41,814 nt of DNA. It comes from Alphaproteobacteria bacterium MarineAlpha6_Bin4 (GTDB lineage Bacteria > Pseudomonadota > Alphaproteobacteria > GCA-002720895). Each line of letters starts with the position of its first letter. Position 1 is the stretch's first letter. The stretch lies in NCBI GenBank assembly GCA_002937775.1, contig PTKO01000008.1:1-41814 (forward strand), written 5' to 3'. The notes under the pieces are model-generated. The model had not been told where the DNA came from. It saw only the letters and a list, made by a program, of their open reading frames with translations, and made no database searches. Position numbers and translations under genes: made by a program. Shown in pieces: positions 37,443-41,814 of the stretch.

Positions 37443-38825
37443 TTATTTACCTATACAAAAGTCCTTAAAAACTATATCTAGCAACTTTTCGACATCATAT
37501 TTACCAGTGATATTTCCCAAACTATTTAAAGACAATCTAATGTCTTCTGCATTTAATTCTGGGTCCTTATCATTATTTACTTTCTTTAAAAAATTAAAAC
37601 ATTTTTTTAGCGCAGTTCTATGTCTGGTTCTGGTCAAAACAGGATCCCCAAAAAAAACATCCTTATACTTATGTTTAATATATATTTCTAAATCATTTAA
37701 TAAAGTATTTATACCATTTCCTTTTTTTGCCGAAACAAATGATATTTTTTTTAATCCTTTTTCATTTAACTCTTTGATTACACTATATAATTTTTTCTTA
37801 TTTATAAGATCTATTTTGTTTAATACTAATAATGTTTTATTACAAACTAATCTTAAAATATGTTTAGTTAAGTTTTTAGTTACATCAATCACCAATAATT
37901 TTACATGACAATTTTTAATTACTTTTTTAGCTTTATTTATTCCCTGCTTTTCAATGTTATTTCTAACGCTCATTTTTAAACCAGCAGTGTCTGAAAAAAT
38001 GACTGGTATATTTGATAAATTAACTTTTGATACAATTACATCTCTAGTTGTTCCAGAAGTTTTAGATACAATTGCTATATCCTTCTTCACTATTTGATTA
38101 ATTAATGAAGATTTTCCCACATTAGTATTTCCAACAATAGCAACTTCAACTCCATTTCTAATAACATCCCCGCTTTTGTTTTCTGACAAAAAAAATTCAA
38201 TTTCTTTAATTAAATCAGTAATTTGACTAAGGACTCTTCTCTCAATATTTTCTGGAACCTCATCTTCCGGAAAATCTATTTGTCCTTCGTAGTGTGCCAA
38301 TAATTTTAAAAGCCTGCCATTCCAAACTTTAATAACAGTACTTAAATTTCCATTTACTTGCTGTAATGCTAAATTCTTTTGAAATTTAGTCTCAGCATTA
38401 ATTAAGTCCATTACACCCTCAGCCTCAAGAAAATCCATTTTATTATTTGTAAATGCTCGCTTTGTAAACTCACCTGGTTTTGCTTCCCTTACACCATCAA
38501 TTAATAAAAGATTTTCAATCAAGTGATCTAAAACTGAATTTCCACCATGTATATTTATTTCTAATATATTTTCTCCCGTATATGTGTTTGGCGAAGAAAA
38601 CCAAACAACCATTGCTTTATCTATAATTGATGAATTTTTTATATCATATAAGTTTACTAATTTACAAAACCTTGCTTTTGGTAATTTTCTATTTGTTAAA
38701 ATTTTAAATATTTTTTTTGTTTTTGTGCCAGAAATCCTAATAGTTTTAATTGCAGACAATCCAGAGCTACTTGCAGAAGCAAAAATTGTATCTATATTTA
38801 TTTTATAATTTATTCTTTTATCCAT
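37443..38825 (-). CDS. mnmE: tRNA modification GTPase MnmE
   Basis: DTIFASASSSGLSAIKTIRISG; NIHGG; GEFTKRAFTNNKMDFLEAEG; VAIVGNTNVGKSSLINQ; SDTAGLK; C-terminal CIGK. Confidence 0.97.
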   Translation of the reverse strand: MDKRINYKINIDTIFASASSSGLSAIKTIRISGTKTKKIFKILTNRKLPKARFCKLVNLYDIKNSSIIDKAMVVWFSSPNTYTGENILEINIHGGNSVLDHLIENLLLIDGVREAKPGEFTKRAFTNNKMDFLEAEGVMDLINAETKFQKNLALQQVNGNLSTVIKVWNGRLLKLLAHYEGQIDFPEDEVPENIERRVLSQITDLIKEIEFFLSENKSGDVIRNGVEVAIVGNTNVGKSSLINQIVKKDIAIVSKTSGTTRDVIVSKVNLSNIPVIFSDTAGLKMSVRNNIEKQGINKAKKVIKNCHVKLLVIDVTKNLTKHILRLVCNKTLLVLNKIDLINKKKLYSVIKELNEKGLKKISFVSAKKGNGINTLLNDLEIYIKHKYKDVFFGDPVLTRTRHRTALKKCFNFLKKVNNDKDPELNAEDIRLSLNSLGNITGKYDVEKLLDIVFKDFCIGK

Positions 38826-38862
38826 TTACTTTTGTTTTACTATCATATTTGGATTTATCAAG

Positions 38863-40875
38863 TTGAACAAATTAGAAAAAGAAACTAGCCCCTATTTACT
38901 GGAACATAAAAAAAATCCTGTTGATTGGTATGCTTGGAACAGTAATTCTTTAAAAAAAGCAAAAAAAGAAGGAAAGCCAATTCTATTATCTATTGGATAT
39001 TCGGCTTGTCATTGGTGTCATGTAATGGCAAGAGAGTCATTTGAAAACAAGGAAATTGCGACACTAATGAATAAATATTTCGTTAATATAAAAGTTGATA
39101 GAGAAGAAAGACCAGATTTAGACGCGATCTATCAAAATGCTCTTCAAGTATTTGGTGAACAAGGCGGTTGGCCTTTAACAATGTTTTTAACTCCTAACTT
39201 AGAACCATTTTGGGGAGGCACTTATTTTCCACCTAAAGAAAAATTTGGGAGGCCTGCATTTCCTACTGTTTTAAAAACAATTAATAATGTTTTTAACAAT
39301 GAAAAAAATAAAATTCAAAAAAGTATAAATTTGATAAAAAAAGGAATAACTGAGAGTACATCAAATATTTCAGGAGCTATTAATAAAAATTTATTTGATC
39401 AAGTTTCATTATCATTAATTAACCTAATTGACAAAACTAATGGAGGTATAAAAGGTGCTCCAAAATTCCCTAATGTTCCAATTTTTGAAAATATTTTGAG
39501 ATTTTCTATTGAAAAAGACAAACACTCAAAAAATAATTTGATGATAAATTCTGGGATATATCAGACTTTGGAAAAGATGTGCAATGGTGGAATTTATGAT
39601 CATGTAGGAGGGGGTTTTTCAAGATATTCAACAGATGAAAAATGGCTTGTGCCGCATTTTGAAAAAATGTTGTATGACAATGCCCAACTAATAGAACTTT
39701 TGATTTATGGTTACCAAATTTTTAGGGAACCAACTTTCAAAAATAGAATTTTTGAAACTATTAATTGGGTTTTAAGAGAAATGAAAACTAAAGATGGTGG
39801 CCTTGCAAGTGCTATTGATGCTGATAGTGAAGGTGAAGAAGGAAAATATTATGTTTGGGAAAAAAAAGAAATAGATACTATTTTAGGAAATTCATCAGAA
39901 TTGTTTTGCAAAACATATAATATTAAAAAGGAGGGAAATTGGGAAAGTAAAAATATATTACACTTGGAAAATAAAAGAAATATAAAAGAAATAGAAACTG
40001 ATAAAAAATTACTAAACATTCTTTTTGAAATAAGAAAAAAAAGAATTCCTCCTAATTTAGATGATAAAATTTTAGTAGATTCCAACACATTAATGATAAA
40101 TGCTTTAACTAATGCTGGATGGGTTTTTAATCAAAAAAAATGGATAAATGAAGCAGAAAATATTTATTCTTTTCTAGAAAAAAATCTTTTCAAAAATTGT
40201 GAATTATATCATTGCTGGAAAAATTTTAAGGTAAAAACATTTGCTACTTTAGATGATTTTGCAAACTTATTAAGATCTTCTATTACATTATTTGAAAAAA
40301 CGGGGAAAAAAAAATATTTAAACAATTCTATAAATTTTTCAAAAAAAATTTTAAATGACTTTAAAGATAAAAAAAATGGAAGTTTTTATATAAATTCAAA
40401 TAAAACAACTGATATTTTTACAAAATTAAAATCTATTTATGATAATGCAACACCATCTGGAATTAGTATTCTTATACAATCTTTAAGCAAATTATTTTAT
40501 TTAACTGGTAATGAAAATTTTTATAACGAAGCAGAATCTGCATTAGAATCTGTTCATGGTAATATAGAAAAAAATTTTTTTAGTTCTGCTTCTTTGCTTA
40601 ATTCTTATGATATATTAAATAATGGAATTCTTATAATTTTCATTAGATCAGAGAAAAATGATTTTCTTTTAAATAAAATAAAAAAAATATGTTTACCTAA
40701 TATGATCTATCAAGAAATAACAGATTTAAAAGAGTTAGATAAAACCCACCCGGCGTTTGGTAAAAAAATTAAAGAAAATAAAAATACTATTTTTATTTGT
40801 AAAAACCAAAGTTGTTCATTACCAATTACCACTTTTGATGAGTTCGCTAAAATAATAAATAATAAAAATGGATAA
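38863..40875 (+). CDS. Thioredoxin-domain protein of the YyaL/SSP411 (DUF255) family
   Basis: TTG start; NKLEKETSPYLLEHKKNPVDWYAW...SIGYSACHWCHVMARESFEN...VDREERPDLD...GGWPLTMFLTP. Confidence 0.96.
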   Translation: MNKLEKETSPYLLEHKKNPVDWYAWNSNSLKKAKKEGKPILLSIGYSACHWCHVMARESFENKEIATLMNKYFVNIKVDREERPDLDAIYQNALQVFGEQGGWPLTMFLTPNLEPFWGGTYFPPKEKFGRPAFPTVLKTINNVFNNEKNKIQKSINLIKKGITESTSNISGAINKNLFDQVSLSLINLIDKTNGGIKGAPKFPNVPIFENILRFSIEKDKHSKNNLMINSGIYQTLEKMCNGGIYDHVGGGFSRYSTDEKWLVPHFEKMLYDNAQLIELLIYGYQIFREPTFKNRIFETINWVLREMKTKDGGLASAIDADSEGEEGKYYVWEKKEIDTILGNSSELFCKTYNIKKEGNWESKNILHLENKRNIKEIETDKKLLNILFEIRKKRIPPNLDDKILVDSNTLMINALTNAGWVFNQKKWINEAENIYSFLEKNLFKNCELYHCWKNFKVKTFATLDDFANLLRSSITLFEKTGKKKYLNNSINFSKKILNDFKDKKNGSFYINSNKTTDIFTKLKSIYDNATPSGISILIQSLSKLFYLTGNENFYNEAESALESVHGNIEKNFFSSASLLNSYDILNNGILIIFIRSEKNDFLLNKIKKICLPNMIYQEITDLKELDKTHPAFGKKIKENKNTIFICKNQSCSLPITTFDEFAKIINNKNG

Positions 40876-41344
40876 TATATCTAGAGATATATTACAAAAA
40901 ACAATGCGTTTTTTAACTTTAAAGGGTTACAAAGTATTAAGTGAGTTCGCTTTACCTAATAAAAAAAGAGTTGATATCATAGCTTTAAGTGAAAAAAAAA
41001 AAATAATCATAGTAGAAGTTAAATCTAATAAAAAAGATATTAAAACCGATAAGAAATGGAAAAATTATTTAAAATATTGCAATTATTTTTATTTTTCATG
41101 TAATGATAATTTAAAAGATCTAAATTTTTCTGAAAATGTAGGAATTATAAAAAACAATTCAAAAGGAACTAAAATTGTAAAAAGTCCTAAATATAAAAAA
41201 TTATCAAAAAATACTAAAGATCTTTTAATATTCAAAATTGCACTTTCAGCTTCTTCTAAGTTTCACAGGTTGGTAGACCCTGAATTTAAAAAACAAAAAA
41301 ATAATTCGATATACATTTATAAAAAAATAAATAGTAAAAACTGA
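40868..41344 (+). CDS. mmcB: MmcB-family DNA repair protein
   Basis: ISRDILQKTMRFLTLKGYKVLSEFALPNKKRVDIIALSEKKKIIIVEVKSNKKDIKTDKKWKNYLKYCNYFYF. Confidence 0.8.
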   Translation: MDNISRDILQKTMRFLTLKGYKVLSEFALPNKKRVDIIALSEKKKIIIVEVKSNKKDIKTDKKWKNYLKYCNYFYFSCNDNLKDLNFSENVGIIKNNSKGTKIVKSPKYKKLSKNTKDLLIFKIALSASSKFHRLVDPEFKKQKNNSIYIYKKINSKN

Positions 41345-41403
41345 CGTTTTAAATTATAATAAAATTACCTTTTTGACATGCATAATTTAATTGTGGGGGA
41401 TCT

Positions 41404-41793
41404 ATGAAGGGAACTGTTAAGTGGTATAATGCTCGTAAAGGGTATGGCTTTATAACACCGGAAGATAATAGCGAGGATATTTTTGTTCACGCAACATCAT
41501 TAAAAAATAGTGGTTTAAAAAAGTTATACACAGGGTCTGAAGTTTCTTTTGAAGTTGATCAAGACGATAAAGGAAAAAGAGCTAAATCAATTAAAGTTAC
41601 AAAAGAAGTAAAACCGGAGGTTGAAGAAAAACCTAGGGACAAAGTAGAAAAAAAAGAGCCTAAAAAAGAAGAAAAAAAAGAAGCTAAAAAAGAGCCAAAA
41701 AAAGAGCCTAAAAAAGAAGCTAAAAAAGAACCAAAAAAAGACGCTAAAAAAGAACCAAAAAAAGACGCTAAAAAAGGAAGTAGCAAAAAATAA
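41404..41793 (+). CDS. Cold-shock-domain protein with Lys/Glu-rich C-terminal tail
   Basis: KGTVKWYNARKGYGFITPEDNSEDIFVHATSL followed by a KKEPKKEAKK low-complexity tail. Confidence 0.94.
   Translation: MKGTVKWYNARKGYGFITPEDNSEDIFVHATSLKNSGLKKLYTGSEVSFEVDQDDKGKRAKSIKVTKEVKPEVEEKPRDKVEKKEPKKEEKKEAKKEPKKEPKKEAKKEPKKDAKKEPKKDAKKGSSKK
41650..41780 (+). repeat. Imperfect tandem repeats coding for the Lys/Glu/Pro/Ala tail, including one exact 24-bp duplication
   Basis: gaaccaaaaaaagacgctaaaaaa starts at 41728 and again at 41752. Confidence 0.85.
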
Positions 41794-41814
41794 AAAAATT
41801 AGCATTATTAATTA

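Noticed and set aside
41650-41780. Short repeats considered as CRISPR
   Set aside because: In-frame low-complexity coding repeats without spacers; no cas genes in the window.
41559-41805. Two minus-strand ORFs (75 and 72 aa) opposite the cold-shock gene tail
   Set aside because: They are reverse translations of the repetitive Lys/Glu-coding stretch, giving Phe/Ser low complexity.

Overview
This 41.8-kb window is very AT-rich chromosomal DNA. Gene content and order look like a streamlined alphaproteobacterium of SAR11/Pelagibacterales type (inferred, not verified). It holds about 35 supported protein-coding genes, one tRNA-Gly(GCC), no rRNA and no CRISPR. Main blocks: rpe - heparinase-like - WecA-like/PglF-like polysaccharide pair - purH; a YVTN beta-propeller + SRPBCC pair; TPR/2OG-oxygenase; ogt; MntR-like regulator; two ammonium transporters, the second followed by a PII gene; ubiH-like; ftsK; lolA; a degenerate OmpR-type regulator; lptE/leuS; YggS; a Fur-box-controlled TonB receptor island; holA; and the origin-proximal parB-parA-rsmG-mnmG-mnmE block. 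The most interesting non-coding signals are: (1) a 143-nt leader of the first amt gene, starting at a predicted sigma-54 start site, that can form two crossing 11-bp stems (pseudoknot or switch) plus a strong hairpin next to the Shine-Dalgarno; (2) a compact GC-rich H-type pseudoknot in the leader of the TonB receptor gene, downstream of tandem Fur boxes; (3) a near-perfect parS site inside the mnmG coding sequence beside parAB. All structures and sites were read by eye. No folding or database search was run.
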